Source: Gliomastix tumulicola (taxonomy: Eukaryota; Ascomycota; Sordariomycetes; Hypocreales; Bionectriaceae). Taken from it: a DNA stretch of 64,000 bases. The position numbers and the translations under genes are program-made. The notes under the pieces are model-generated. The model saw nothing but the letters and a program-made list of their open reading frames with translations. It was not told where the DNA came from and did no database searches. The DNA is taken from positions 2,480,001-2,544,000 of the forward strand of contig BCHX01000002.1 of NCBI GenBank assembly GCA_001599755.1, given 5' to 3'. The first letter of the stretch is position 1; each line of letters begins with the position of its first letter. Below, piece by piece: positions 1 through 9,711 of this stretch.

Positions 1-591
1 TCCTGGAGGTGAGGTGCTGCCGTATGTCGTGTGCTAGACTCCTTTTGGCGTTACCGGGCTCTCTAGAAGCGGTACGCGGGGGAAGCGCTTGCGAACGAAG
101 TTGCGGATACGATCTATCTGTGTGGACTTCAAGACAGGTACGACACCGATAGCAGTTCTGGCCACACATCGCGAGGATACTGACTGTATTTCAGCCTCAA
201 CATACGGACATACGGTATTGCACGCTTGACACTGTCATGAGTAATGACACGGCTATGGACGCCCTCGCCGCGGCGTTCAACTTCGATAAGGATGAGCGTC
301 GTATCCGCTGCACTAGAAAGTGGCCTGTGAGTGGAGGAGTTGCTAGGTATCTCAGCGCCCTGACTGGCTTTGATATCACCCTAACCTGCACGACATTTTG
401 GCGCGCCAGCATTTCGGCCTACGGGTGCATATGCTACGTCATCCGGATCGGACTGTGATAAAATTAACTACCGTCCGTTGTTATGATTGCTGGATAGCGA
501 TTCAGTCCTTCAATGACTAATACCTCCCTGGACAAGACCTACTCAAGAGAAGGAAAACTAGGTCTGTAGCCGTTGGCGATATTATCACCCG
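1..591. other. Leading region without a recognisable gene
   Basis: Normal base composition. Short reading frames exist on both strands at about 197-458, but they overlap each other, resemble no family I know and have no supporting splice sites. The stretch may hold the 3' UTR of the minus-strand gene ending at 592. Confidence 0.4.
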
Positions 592-1465
592 TCAATCCTC
601 AGACACCTCGCCTCCTTCGTTGTGCTTTTTCAATGTCGCATACCAAGCCCCGCTGCTGGGATCGATCCACGGCCCTAATTTCTCCATCTCTTCTGCAAAG
701 ATGCTGGTCTTGGATGCGTCCTCATGGAGCTGTCATTGAAGTTAGCGTGACTCAATTTCATGGATTGTTTTGTTGAGGCCAACCTCTATACTTTCCCAGC
801 CAAGGAAATAGATTGCAAGTCTGCGTTGGTCTTGTCGGAGCGATGCTTGCTGAGCTCTGGAAAAAGCCCTGCCAGTCGTTTCATTCGTGTCTAACGAGTA
901 GCCCCAGTCTCCTCCCACGAACCCTTGCATTCGGTAGCAGTCCGTATATGTCTTGTGTGTCGATGCACGGAAGCTGTCATCGGACAGCGGCGCACCAGTC
1001 GAGAGGCGCATCGTCACCTACATCGTAGTTAGCGGAGCTCTGCGCGCGCGCGTGTTTCATATGTCGGACGGACCACTTCACAAACAGGTGCTTCCAGTGC
1101 TGTTATCACATATTTCAGTCTCTCATCTTCTAGTTCGACCTGAATGTCTGTCGCGTCGTCTTGAGATATTGCTTGTAACGCATCCAACAACTCTGCTCGA
1201 TCTTTCGATAATCCTGGACCGGCTTGCCACTCTTTCTGGTCGTTAGTCTACTCCAATCCACGCAACGCATAATGATTGACGTACGAATAATCCAAGAGAT
1301 TTCGTGTCTTTTCTTCGGAAGTGGCGATGACCGAAGCTGCGTAGAATAGCCGACATACTGAGCTAGTGCTCCAGCCTCTGCGACCTTGTAGCGAAGTTGA
1401 AGGAATAGGGAAGAGGACAGCGTCATTGATGGGTGTAGAGTAAACCTGATTATCTGAAAAAGCAT
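592..1465 (-). CDS. Putative five-exon gene of unknown function, about 190 aa
   Basis: No single frame is long, but splicing gives one coherent minus-strand reading. Proposed exons are 1465-1285, 1213-1086, 1017-969, 868-792 and 729-592. The four introns (1284-1214, 1085-1018, 968-869, 791-730) are 62-100 nt. They start GTACGT, GTTTGT, GTGCAT and GTATAG, end in AG, and three have CTAAC branch-point-like sites near the acceptor. All phases match and no internal stop remains. The product is hydrophilic, with an acidic helical middle (ELLDALQAI...ELEDERLKYVITAL) and ends EEMEKLGPWIDPSSGAWYAT followed by a charged tail. I do not recognise the family. The first exon is the least certain: a second frame across 1285-1500 is also open, and further 5' exons may exist. 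This could also be the 3' part of a larger, decayed gene. Confidence 0.42.
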
Positions 1466-2314
1466 CTTGCTGAGATTTCAGAGTGTGATTAGTATCTGAT
1501 AATACTGTGATAACAGAAGGTCAAGATGTCCATATGTCATAGGCTCAGCTTGACGATATCAAGGGCGCTCATATATATAAGTAGGCACTCATACTAAACC
1601 CCGCCTGATTATGAAACTGCGTTATGTTTTTTTTTAATTCAGTAGTATTAGTAAGAATTCAAGGTAGTGGAAGAGTGAATAAGACCTAATATTATAGGGC
1701 GGCGAGCTAGTCAACAAGCTCCTGCTCCATAACCAAATCTGGAAAGCGCGCGCCGACTAGAAACGACATTGTATGTCAGCTGAGCAAACGTGCGATAGCA
1801 AGGTAATGCTAATCCCCGAGGGTGTACTATCCCATGTCACTTGAGATGAAAGAGAGATGAAGTTCACCATCGGGAGCAGTGTGGGGTTCGTTTTAATCCC
1901 GCAAAGCAAGATCCCAGAGACCTTCTCTCGCCTACGCAGCCTCACCTGGTCAGTCTGTGCGTGCGGTTGCTTCAAATGTTGATGGGTCCGCATCTTCACC
2001 CACCCCGCTATCCATCAAGTATTAGTAACATCTTGTTTTGATGCAGCGCTCGCTTTCCCATGCGGGAAAGCGCGCGGCCGACATAAGTAGACCTTTATAC
2101 GACTGCATTGTTTCGCCACCAAAGGTAGCCCTGACTCTAAGTGCCATTTTGAAACAGGATACTGAGAAGAAAAAATGCAAGTCGATAAATATAAGTAGGG
2201 TTCTTGAGCTCGAGAATTTACAAGACGGAATGATTCGCCCACAAAGCTTGTGTTACAAGTATCGAGGATTCTTCCACCCATTTCTTTACTCCTTCATCGC
2301 TCAATAAAATCATC
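1466..2314. other. Intergenic region upstream of the NmrA-like gene
   Basis: No coding signal. It contains an AT-rich patch at about 1570-1700, a perfect inverted repeat at 2051-2072, and a TATA-like sequence (gataaatataagtag, about 2184-2198) suitably placed upstream of the NmrA-like start. The motif ggaaagcgcgcg occurs at 1741 and 2065, and again at 3827. Confidence 0.5.
2051..2072. promoter_or_regulatory. Perfect 9-bp inverted repeat, possible operator
   Basis: CGCTTTCCC and GGGAAAGCG flank a 4-base ATGC spacer about 240 bp upstream of the NmrA-like ATG. The right arm merges into ggaaagcgcgcg, a motif also found at 1741 and 3827. Dyad symmetry with CGG-like half-site spacing would suit a dimeric fungal regulator, but no binding protein is known. 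The functional assignment is inference. Confidence 0.35.
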
Positions 2315-3395
2315 ATGGTTGTCGTTGCCGTAGCAGGAGGGACAGGAAATGTCGGTCGAACTATTGTTGAGACTCTGAGACATTCCACAAAGCACGAAGT
2401 CGTCGTCCTAGGACGCAAGGAAAGTTCTATCTCGAGGTTCTACCCTGTCTTTCGCTTATACTTCATTTAGGTGCCCTTGGACACTACGGACACGGCGGCA
2501 TATGCAGCTCCATACGATGATGTGGGAACGTTGACGCAACTGCTGTCACGGCTGAACGTCCATACCGTCATCTCTACTATTCAAGTGACGAATGAAAGCT
2601 CCTCCTCTGCCCAAGTGAATCTCATCAAGGCCGCGGACGAGGCATCTGCCAAGCGATTCATCGCAAGCGGCTGGGGGGCACTTTCGAGCCAGCAGTAAGA
2701 CTATCATGAAATATATACATCTTGAATTGTTGAACTGACGCTATCCCAAGATCGCCAACGTTCGCCTTCCAGAAGGCAGCAGAGGACGAGCTCAGAAAGA
2801 CCCAGCTTGAGTGGACGCGATTTGTGGTTGGCTTCTTCCTGGATTATTACGGCATGCCGAATATCAAGTCTTACTTGCCGCCCATGTCTTTTGCTGTCGA
2901 CATGGCTAGCAAAAAAGCAGCCGTCCCCGGAACAGGCAATGAATCGATCGCCTTTACCTACACGTTCGACGTGGCCAAATTTGTTGCGGCCTTTTTGGAT
3001 GTCGGCGATTGGGAAGAGACGACTTACTGCTACGGGGAGAAGATGACGTGGAATGGCTTCATCCAAGTTGCCCGCGAAGTGACCGGTAAGCCACCTCCAA
3101 GTTCCTCAGGATGATGTATGCTTTCTTATAAGGACTAGGTCATCCATTTGAGGTAACCTACGATGCGATTGAGACACTGAAGCAGGGAAAGGTCACCGAA
3201 TTGCCTTCTCACAAAGCAGAATTTGCTTTGTCCCCCTTCCCGGAACCGCTTGCCCGACAGCTTCTTGGAATACTCGGCGCTTGGGTGGTCCAAGGGCAGT
3301 TTGATGTTCCAACTGAGAAGTCGTTGAATCAAAGGTTCCCCGACATCAAGCCCATGACAGTTCGAGAGATGCTACAAGTTAGGCAGGGCAAATAA
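2315..3395 (+). CDS. NmrA-like NAD(P)-binding family protein
   Basis: Atypical short-chain dehydrogenase-like protein of the NmrA/isoflavone-reductase group. These bind NAD(P) as redox-sensing regulators or reductases, usually in the cytosol. The N-terminus carries the dinucleotide motif GGTGNVG (residues 8-14) after a beta strand MVVVAVA. It is followed by NVHTVISTI and KRFIASGWG, both typical of the family. The C-terminus ends FPDIKPMTVREMLQ, again family-like. Two introns are clear: 2695-2750 (GTAAGA..AAG) and 3086-3138 (GTAAGC..TAG), both phase-consistent. A first intron near 2420-2470 is needed to remove an in-frame TAG at 2468, but no phase-correct standard donor is evident; see findings. 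Length is about 310 aa, normal for the family. The gene lies upstream of, and codirectional with, a Zn2Cys6 regulator. Confidence 0.85.
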
Positions 3396-4005
3396 GGGGT
3401 TCTTCTTTGTCCAGGAGGTGGGCTGGCTGCTTGAGAAATTATACATCGCGGGTTATTTGATAGTAAAACAAGATCGTACAATTACGACTTCACGTTTCAT
3501 CCTCTTCCTGGGCCAAGGATGCACACCGCTCGACTCAATCAACTGAAGGGCCTAGCGGTATTGAGTTGACCTGGTCCATCATTTTTTCCCCAGTGGCGTT
3601 GATCAATTCGACCTCAGATTGAGTTGAGTGGTTACTGGTTGATTGATCACGCCCAGAATGAACCCTTTTTTCCATCAATGCTGTACGCGTTCTGCGGCAA
3701 GCGCTTCGTTGATTGCCGCCCTGGTTGTTCGGCGATGAAAGATTGTAGTTTGGAGCAGATGTTGGTGAGAGGCCGGCAGATTTCCGGTAAACCCCGTGGG
3801 TAAACCCCGTGCACCATGCCCAATAAGGAAAGCGCGCGTCTGATGCAGAATTCACGGCGATGGCCAAATCACTTAAACCTCATCCTTCCAAAATCACGCC
3901 ACTTGGACCAAGGTACAGCTTCGTGGGACTGCACTACTTCACCTCGAGCCAAGACTACGTACCAAAGAAGACTTTCTTTATTGCATCGACGTTGCCTATT
4001 GAGAC
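3396..4005. other. Intergenic region between NmrA-like gene and regulator
   Basis: No convincing gene. It contains a 12-bp direct repeat (gtaaaccccgtg, about 3786-3811) and one further ggaaagcgcgcg motif at 3827. The open frame at 3860-4294 runs into the regulator in another frame and looks like chance. Confidence 0.45.
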
Positions 4006-5769
4006 ATGCTACCGGCCTGTTGGACATGCCGGCTGCGCCGGAAGAAATGTGACCGAGACCGACCAATTTGCGGCGGCTGTGGTACCCTTGGTCTCAGCTG
4101 CCATTACAGCAGCATACGGCCCGGGTGGATGGACGGTGGCCTACAGCAGACAGAAATGGCTCGTACCATCCAAGAAAAGATTAGACAGGGTGCCACATCA
4201 AGGCGGGGGGGGACTGCGTTCACCGTCGACGTATTCACGCTCTCGCGAACCCGAGGAACCGAACGCAAATCCGCTGCGGTGTCGGAACTACTAGCATCAA
4301 CAGATGCCTCAAATTTGCCGTCTGAAGACCCAGAGACTCTACCGGGGACCCCCGCCGAAACGGCGCTGGACCTGTCGGCCCTGGACGAGACGCACACGCA
4401 TTTCCTGACCTTGTACCTTGACACGGTTTTCCCCCTGCTGTTTCCCTGGTACCAGCCATCCGAGCTATCTGGAGGTCGTAGCTGGCTGCTCTCCATGATG
4501 AGGGCAAATAAAGCTGTTTTCCACACGGCAATGAGCCTCAGCGCCTGCTACTTCACTACAGTCCTCGCCGTTCACGCAAATCACACGCTGCGGACGCCAT
4601 GCGAGCAGCACGTGTGGGATACTTTGGCATCGCACATGGATCTTTCAGTGCGGGTGATGAGGCAGTGTATGGAAGACCTCGGTAGTAGTAGCAGCAGCAA
4701 GCAGAACAGCAGGGATATTCTACGCAAGACTCATGCCATGCACGGAATCGTGCATTTCCTCGTGTTCGAGGTGAACATGGCAAATCAACCAAACTGGCAC
4801 ATACATCTCAGCGCCGCTTCAACCTTGTTCGAGGAGATTTTCCTAGAGCACGGGATGAAAGACGGCGCGTACCACCTGGACACGGTCCTGCAGGCGATGC
4901 AGACCCCATCCATGTTCGATGGGACTGATCTTGGCTTCCGTGTCTGGAATGCCGATCAAGCTGCGTTTCAGTTCTCGGCTGCGCTGCTTCTCTACGCGGA
5001 CATCATCTCTAGTGTCTCGCTGAGAAAAGGGCCGCGCTTGCAGCATTGCCACAAGCATCTCATTGCGCAAGCTGACGAGCCACATTTGCAGGGCGGCAAG
5101 GCCCAGGGCCTCATCCAGCTTGAGTCCTACACGGGCTGTCGGGGCTGGGTACTCATTCTCATTGGGGAAATATCGGCTTTAGAAGAACGGAAATGTTCCA
5201 GCCAAGCTGACGGAGACTTGCTGGTGAAGCAAGAGATTGCGCAGCGGGCCCAGCGCATTCAAAGCGCGCTGTACGATGGCATGATGAGGATGAGTGGTGG
5301 CCATATCATATCGCCATCTGGCAGGGAGGCCGCTGCATCTGCGCAGCACCACTCCTATCCACAGAGCGCGACGCAGCACGCTTCTAGACTCGCCCTTGGA
5401 ACTAAAATTTGGATACACGCAGCGGTGATTTATTTGGAAACGGTTGTGAATGGATGGTATCCAACGAGCCCTGTCATCTCGAGCAACGTACGGTCCGTCC
5501 TGGAACTGCTTCCTGAGAGTCCCTCGGAGCCATGGTTACGAAGTCTCATTTGGCCACTATGTGTCACGGGTTGCGTGGCTGCGGAAGGGGAAGAGCAAAG
5601 TATAAGGAACATTGTGTCATCGCTGGGGCCCTTGAAAGGCTTTACGTCTGCAAAAACAGCGGTCCAGATTATGGAACGGGTTTGGCAGCTTCGGTATCAG
5701 CTTGACGCTGACTCGTGGGGACTAGCAGACTGCTTTAATTTTGATGAATATAAGTGTTTACTAATATAG
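4006..5769 (+). CDS. Zn2Cys6 fungal-specific transcription factor
   Basis: Nuclear DNA-binding regulator of 587 aa in a single exon. The binuclear zinc cluster is at the extreme N-terminus with all six cysteines in place (C5, C8, C15, C22, C25, C32; spacing C-2-C-6-C-6-C-2-C-6-C) and the basic RLRRKK between the second and third. The rest is an alpha-helical fungal transcription-factor domain. Its C-terminal GCVAAEGEEQ ... MERVWQLRY ... SWGLADCF matches the Fungal_trans_2 group in which acr-2 and related proteins fall. The ATG at 4006 puts the zinc cluster at residue 5, as is common. A target pathway cannot be read from sequence. Neighbours are the NmrA-like gene upstream and an epoxide-hydrolase remnant downstream. 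Confidence 0.9.
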   Translation: MLPACWTCRLRRKKCDRDRPICGGCGTLGLSCHYSSIRPGWMDGGLQQTEMARTIQEKIRQGATSRRGGTAFTVDVFTLSRTRGTERKSAAVSELLASTDASNLPSEDPETLPGTPAETALDLSALDETHTHFLTLYLDTVFPLLFPWYQPSELSGGRSWLLSMMRANKAVFHTAMSLSACYFTTVLAVHANHTLRTPCEQHVWDTLASHMDLSVRVMRQCMEDLGSSSSSKQNSRDILRKTHAMHGIVHFLVFEVNMANQPNWHIHLSAASTLFEEIFLEHGMKDGAYHLDTVLQAMQTPSMFDGTDLGFRVWNADQAAFQFSAALLLYADIISSVSLRKGPRLQHCHKHLIAQADEPHLQGGKAQGLIQLESYTGCRGWVLILIGEISALEERKCSSQADGDLLVKQEIAQRAQRIQSALYDGMMRMSGGHIISPSGREAAASAQHHSYPQSATQHASRLALGTKIWIHAAVIYLETVVNGWYPTSPVISSNVRSVLELLPESPSEPWLRSLIWPLCVTGCVAAEGEEQSIRNIVSSLGPLKGFTSAKTAVQIMERVWQLRYQLDADSWGLADCFNFDEYKCLLI

Positions 5770-5928
5770 CATAGGTTAAAGACTTTACTTTATTTATTAT
5801 AGAGCCGCTCGTCTCGATGCGAAGACTGTTCGTGAAGCCCTCCATGAAAGCCTTGCTCGCATGGTTGACGCGCTCTCTCCGTTGAACGGGGTTTCCCAGA
5901 ACCTACCTGTCGCACCAAGCATCAAGTC

Positions 5929-6162
5929 TTGGGGCCGATTCAACATCTGCAACATGTTGCACCGGTGCTGCTTGTCAAGAACACCACGGGTAATAACGCC
6001 CGGGTGATCAAAGATGTCGTCGAGGCTTGCAACATCCAGTACTGGAAGCAGCATACTCGTGGAGGACACTTTATTGCGTGGGAGCGACCGGACGCCGTAG
6101 CGGCTGATGTCGCGGGGTTTTATGGTAGCAATGAGCTTGACTTTGGGACGCCAACACAATAG
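5929..6162 (+). pseudogene. Remnant of an epoxide hydrolase-like alpha/beta hydrolase (C-terminus)
   Basis: The frame ends with GGHFIAWERPDAVAADVAGF, which matches the C-terminal segment of microsomal-type epoxide hydrolases. There, the His of GGHF is the catalytic base and is followed by an AxExP helix. The preceding strand VAPVLLVKN would be the usual beta strand. Family members are near 400 aa; only about 78 aa remain. No nucleophile Asp motif or cap region lies upstream: the 5770-5928 sequence reads in another frame and looks unrelated. No plausible start or promoter exists, so this is a truncated relic. Confidence 0.6.
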
Positions 6163-6611
6163 TCGATCAATCATATGAGTAGTCAATAGCCCGATGACAT
6201 CTGACATTCATGTCCTGCTGCGAGCTCAGTGACATGGAAATAAGCCAGCTGTGTGGATGGTGCGTGATATCCCTGGCACTTCTTATCTGCGCTAAACAAG
6301 GCACAGCACGCCTGTCCAGTGTCCACCCCATGAACAAACACTGAACATCACGTCCATAGCGAGAGGTCGGGATCTCCCCAATAGGGAAGAGTTATAGTAG
6401 AAGGGTTCTGCATCTTGACACGCCGTGCGACTACACACGCTCGGCCACGCGCAATCCTTAGTAGTAGCAATTGCTGCAAGACTCGCCCCAGAAGATTCTG
6501 TGGAACGCTGTGAGAATATTCCACGGGCCACTGCTGTTTTGGGAATCCTATCGGCTACCCTGAAGATGGAATGTTGGCAATGTCCAGACTCCCGGGCGCT
6601 GACGAAATTCT
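6163..6611. other. Spacer between gene remnants
   Basis: Normal-GC sequence with short, mutually overlapping frames on both strands. It lies directly downstream (minus strand) of the phosphorylase-domain remnant, but no further part of that domain is readable in any frame. Confidence 0.4.
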
Positions 6612-6701
6612 TCAGCCCAGCACCTCTGGCAGGGCGCATATCCATCCGACGGTATAGTCTTCGTATCGCAATCGGCGAGGTTCGGCGGCGGAGGCGCTCA
6701 T
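6612..6701 (-). pseudogene. N-terminal fragment of an NLR-type nucleoside phosphorylase domain
   Basis: The frame starts MSASAAEPRRLRYEDYTVGW and continues ICALPE before a stop. The block DYTVGWICALP is the signature N-terminus of the purine/uridine phosphorylase-like effector domain at the start of many fungal NLR proteins (phosphorylase-NACHT-ankyrin/TPR/WD40). In intact genes it continues with an ELAAA..MLDE helix. Here the frame runs only three more residues (VLG) and stops, and nothing downstream resembles the rest. This is a truncated relic with an identifiable start codon. Confidence 0.6.
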
Positions 6702-7371
6702 GCTTGGTCGGTCATTCTTGGGATGGTTGGGCAAGAAGTCTGTGCGGCGGTCAGTGCTGCTGCCCTGCCCCTTGCGGAGTTGCGTTGAGCCCATCATCTT
6801 CGCGGTGGGTTCGGCTTGGACATCGACTGCGATGTGAAACTATCCCGTCGCTGGAGGGCGCAAGGTGGTAGCGCGTTGAGCCGCAGATCGGGTCCCTCAA
6901 AGGAAGCATGATGACAATGGCTGGTTCTGTCAAGCAGTGCCAAGAAGGGGGGCCAGTAGGTGAAGGCATTCTTGGTTCGCCTTGCCTTGCTGCAGCATCT
7001 GGCGTGCATGTGGAAAGCGTCAGACGGAGGCGGGATAATCATTGTTCCGATAGATCATGCCAGGGCATCTCATTGATCTTTCACGGCGCATGCTTGCAGA
7101 CCACCGCGATCTTCAAGTGAGAAAACTGAGCCAACCATGAGTGAAAGTTCTGCTTCGATTTCTCCAACAGTCATTTATCGCCGAGAATTGACGTGCTACT
7201 GCACCATCCACACTTCAAGTATTCTTCGTCATCCTCAGTACCCCAATAACAGAGTAACTGGGCTGGGGGCTGTAGGGAGTAACCAATTATCCCTGACCTT
7301 CCCTTATTTCTGGGGCTTGCTGTACTCCTTCGGACAAAGTCACTCCTTTGACTTCCTGCTGCGTGTTGACC
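6702..7371. other. Region downstream of the second regulator
   Basis: No supported gene. Short frames on both strands overlap and resemble nothing. The segment probably includes the 3' UTR of the minus-strand regulator ending at 7372. Confidence 0.4.
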
Positions 7372-7403
7372 TCACCCGTGCCTCGTGTACCTGCTCACTT
7401 CTC

Positions 7404-7470
<67 letters not shown>

Positions 7471-8870
7471 TTCCGTCTCTGACACCGCCCTTGGCCAATC
7501 CATCCAAATAGTCCAAGCACTGCCGAGGTATTCATCAATTGCTTGCACCATGTAACTCGGCTTACTCTGCCACCACCACCACCTGCTCTTTGCTTCGGAT
7601 AAAACGGAGCCGGCCGCAGCATAAAAATATGCCAAAAGGATCAAAGCGATCGGATCATGAGTGTTGACCAGCGCGACGAATTCAGCAGGACAGAACGCCT
7701 GCCATTCCAGGAAGCATAGCAACAACTCTAGTGCTTCTTCCCTGGTCCCATCCTGCGCCTCGGCTAGAGAGAGGTAAGGGGCGAGAGACTTGATGCATTC
7801 TTCGTATACCTCTCTGTTTTCGCGAAAGCGGGAAAAGGGGGGTAGACCATTGAGGAGATTTATAAAATGTGCACAAGGCCCTCCGGATGGTACCTCTTGA
7901 GGAATGGATCTCTGTGTCAACAGGGGCGGTGACACTAAACACTTGAATATACCCCTGTCGGCAGCGTGATGGTGGCTGGCAACGATTGACCGGATGCCAC
8001 GGAGAAAAGTGAGCGAGCTATCCTGTAAAGGAGTCGTGAGTGGATTCGTGTGAACCGTAGAGCAGGCGTGGAAGCAGAGCAAGAATGATGTTGCGAGTGC
8101 TGCGTCTTGATTTGCCAGAATGCTCCTCTGAAATTGCTTATTGAAGCTAGAAAGAGCATTGTTCAGGTGGTGTGCTTCAAGAAGTCCATAGTTATAAAGC
8201 GAGGGACCATGAGCATGGCAGTGAGTCTCCTGGAGATGTCGGGCGGAGAGTCCGAGTATCGCATGCATGACGAAATCATACTGGGGTGTGTAGTTAGTAT
8301 TTATACGAGTTTGTCGCTCATTTTCGGGGGTTGTACCTACTTGCAAGGCGAGCTGCAACACGTCCTCAACCCAAATGGATTGATTGCCAATAAGATTAAT
8401 ACTCGTAGTGGACATGAAATGTGTCAGGAGGAAGACATCCTGAGTGTCGAAAACCGGGGCATCATCTGCAATCCCCCATGAAATCTGATATCCATGCGAT
8501 GATGAAGTATGTGACGAGACAGAAGATGATTTGTTGGGTTGAGAGGAAGGGCGAGCAGCGTTATCGTCACAGTCGGCTTTTGGGACTGCGGCAGTCGACG
8601 AACGGAATGTGGTGACTTGACTATTCCAGCTGGGCGCCGCAACGCTTGGATAGACACAGGCATTTGGACCGATCTTGCACCGGGAGCAAGGACGCAACTC
8701 ATCACACTAGCCATAGTCAGCTTTTATTCCGTTTCTAGTACAAGGGTCTTTCACCTGAACTCAATGTGGACTGACTGACTGACCTTGACTCTTCGCTCCT
8801 TGCATCTTAGGCAACCTGTCCGAGATTTTCCTTTCGATGCTCTGGTTCTAGCAACAGGATTCCCACCCAT
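7372..8870 (-). CDS. Zn2Cys6 transcription factor with poly-glycine tail from a poly-G run
   Basis: Three exons: 8870-8784, 8706-8341 and 8280-7372. The zinc cluster spans the first intron (8783-8707, GTCAGT..TAG). C20, C23, C30, C36, C39 and C46 fit C-2-C-6-C-5-C-2-C-6-C, with KERRVK between C23 and C30. The second intron, 8340-8281, is exactly 60 nt and free of stops, so it can be mistaken for coding. It starts GTAGGTAC, has TACTAAC and ends CCCCAG, and removing it joins LQLALQ to YDFVMHAILGLSARHL, the expected fungal transcription-factor helix. The C-terminal SAWTIWMDWPRAVSETE is family-like. It then runs into about 21 glycines encoded by a 65-nt poly-G (minus strand) and a short tail ending at 7372. 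The true C-terminus is therefore uncertain. An upstream in-frame ATG at 9041 exists, but 8870 gives the usual short lead. It is divergent from the lipocalin-like gene at 9712. Confidence 0.85.
7405..7469. repeat. Poly-C homopolymer (65 nt, + strand)
   Basis: An uninterrupted run of 65 C on the plus strand, inside the 3' coding end of the minus-strand Zn2Cys6 gene. Runs this long are unstable and hard to sequence, so the printed length is unreliable. Confidence 0.95.
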
Positions 8871-9711
8871 GGTATTGGACAATCTTGGTGCTGACAGGCT
8901 TGGTGTCTTGATTTGGTTGGGGGGTGTAGAATGAGCGAGAATAATGCCGTTGGCCTCCCTTCCAATAATCGAGGTTGTAGTGTAGATTGTGGCCGAATGT
9001 GGGAATTTACGGTGATATAGATGAGCGGGAGGCGCGGCCAAGGCCAGATTAGTGGCCCTTCATGCATGGTGGCGCAGCAGGCGTTTAGTCATTCCTTAGC
9101 CTTAGCGCTATGGGCTTGTTCCAAAAGGGAAAGTTACGAGTCTTGATCTGATCCCTTACAATCGTATCCATAATTCCCCTCCAATCAAACAATCGCACGC
9201 CTGCACTCCAGACCGACGCTGTGTAAGTACGTAACCATGGACGCGGACGGTACTTGGAGCCGAACCCTTCAACGACTCCCTGCTCAAGCGACTTGGATCG
9301 CCCATGTTTGTTGCCAGATTAAGGGTGTCTCACGTATGCAAGTCGACGTGTACTCACTTCGCTGACTGAGAAATATCTCGTATGTTTCCTAAAAGAAAAG
9401 GAGGTATTGCTACTGAAAAACTTAGCAACTAAAAGGGATTACGACGACATCCAAATTGAGTAACTTACGACGACACGACAGCTTTGTCTGCCCGTCAATA
9501 CGTAACGGCGAAGGCAGTGCCTCGCTGTTAAGCTAGGGAATCGCAATCGCCTTCATGACTATTTAAAAGCTCTATGCCTCTACATTGTTCGAGTTATCCA
9601 ATGCCTCACACACATCGACACTCAGACATCAATACTCGGACATTGACACTTTGTCTACAAACACATCAGTTGACTTCATCTTCACCCAACTCCTTGCAAA
9701 TCGCCGCTGCA
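8871..9711. promoter_or_regulatory. Shared divergent promoter region
   Basis: About 840 bp separates the start of the minus-strand regulator (8870) from that of the plus-strand lipocalin-like gene (9712). A TATA-like ctatttaaaagc is at about 9559-9570, roughly 140 bp upstream of the plus-strand ATG. Head-to-head placement makes regulation of the secreted protein by the neighbouring factor plausible, but this is inference. Confidence 0.4.

Noticed and set aside
237..458. Plus-strand frame of 73 codons with a mirrored minus frame
   Set aside because: No splice signals, no recognisable motif, and both strands are equally open.
4104..4531. Minus-strand frames within the first regulator
   Set aside because: They overlap each other and a gene with a full zinc cluster, and show no family resemblance.
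7137..7511. Plus-strand proline-rich frame
   Set aside because: The prolines come solely from the poly-C run, and the frame is antisense to the Zn2Cys6 gene.
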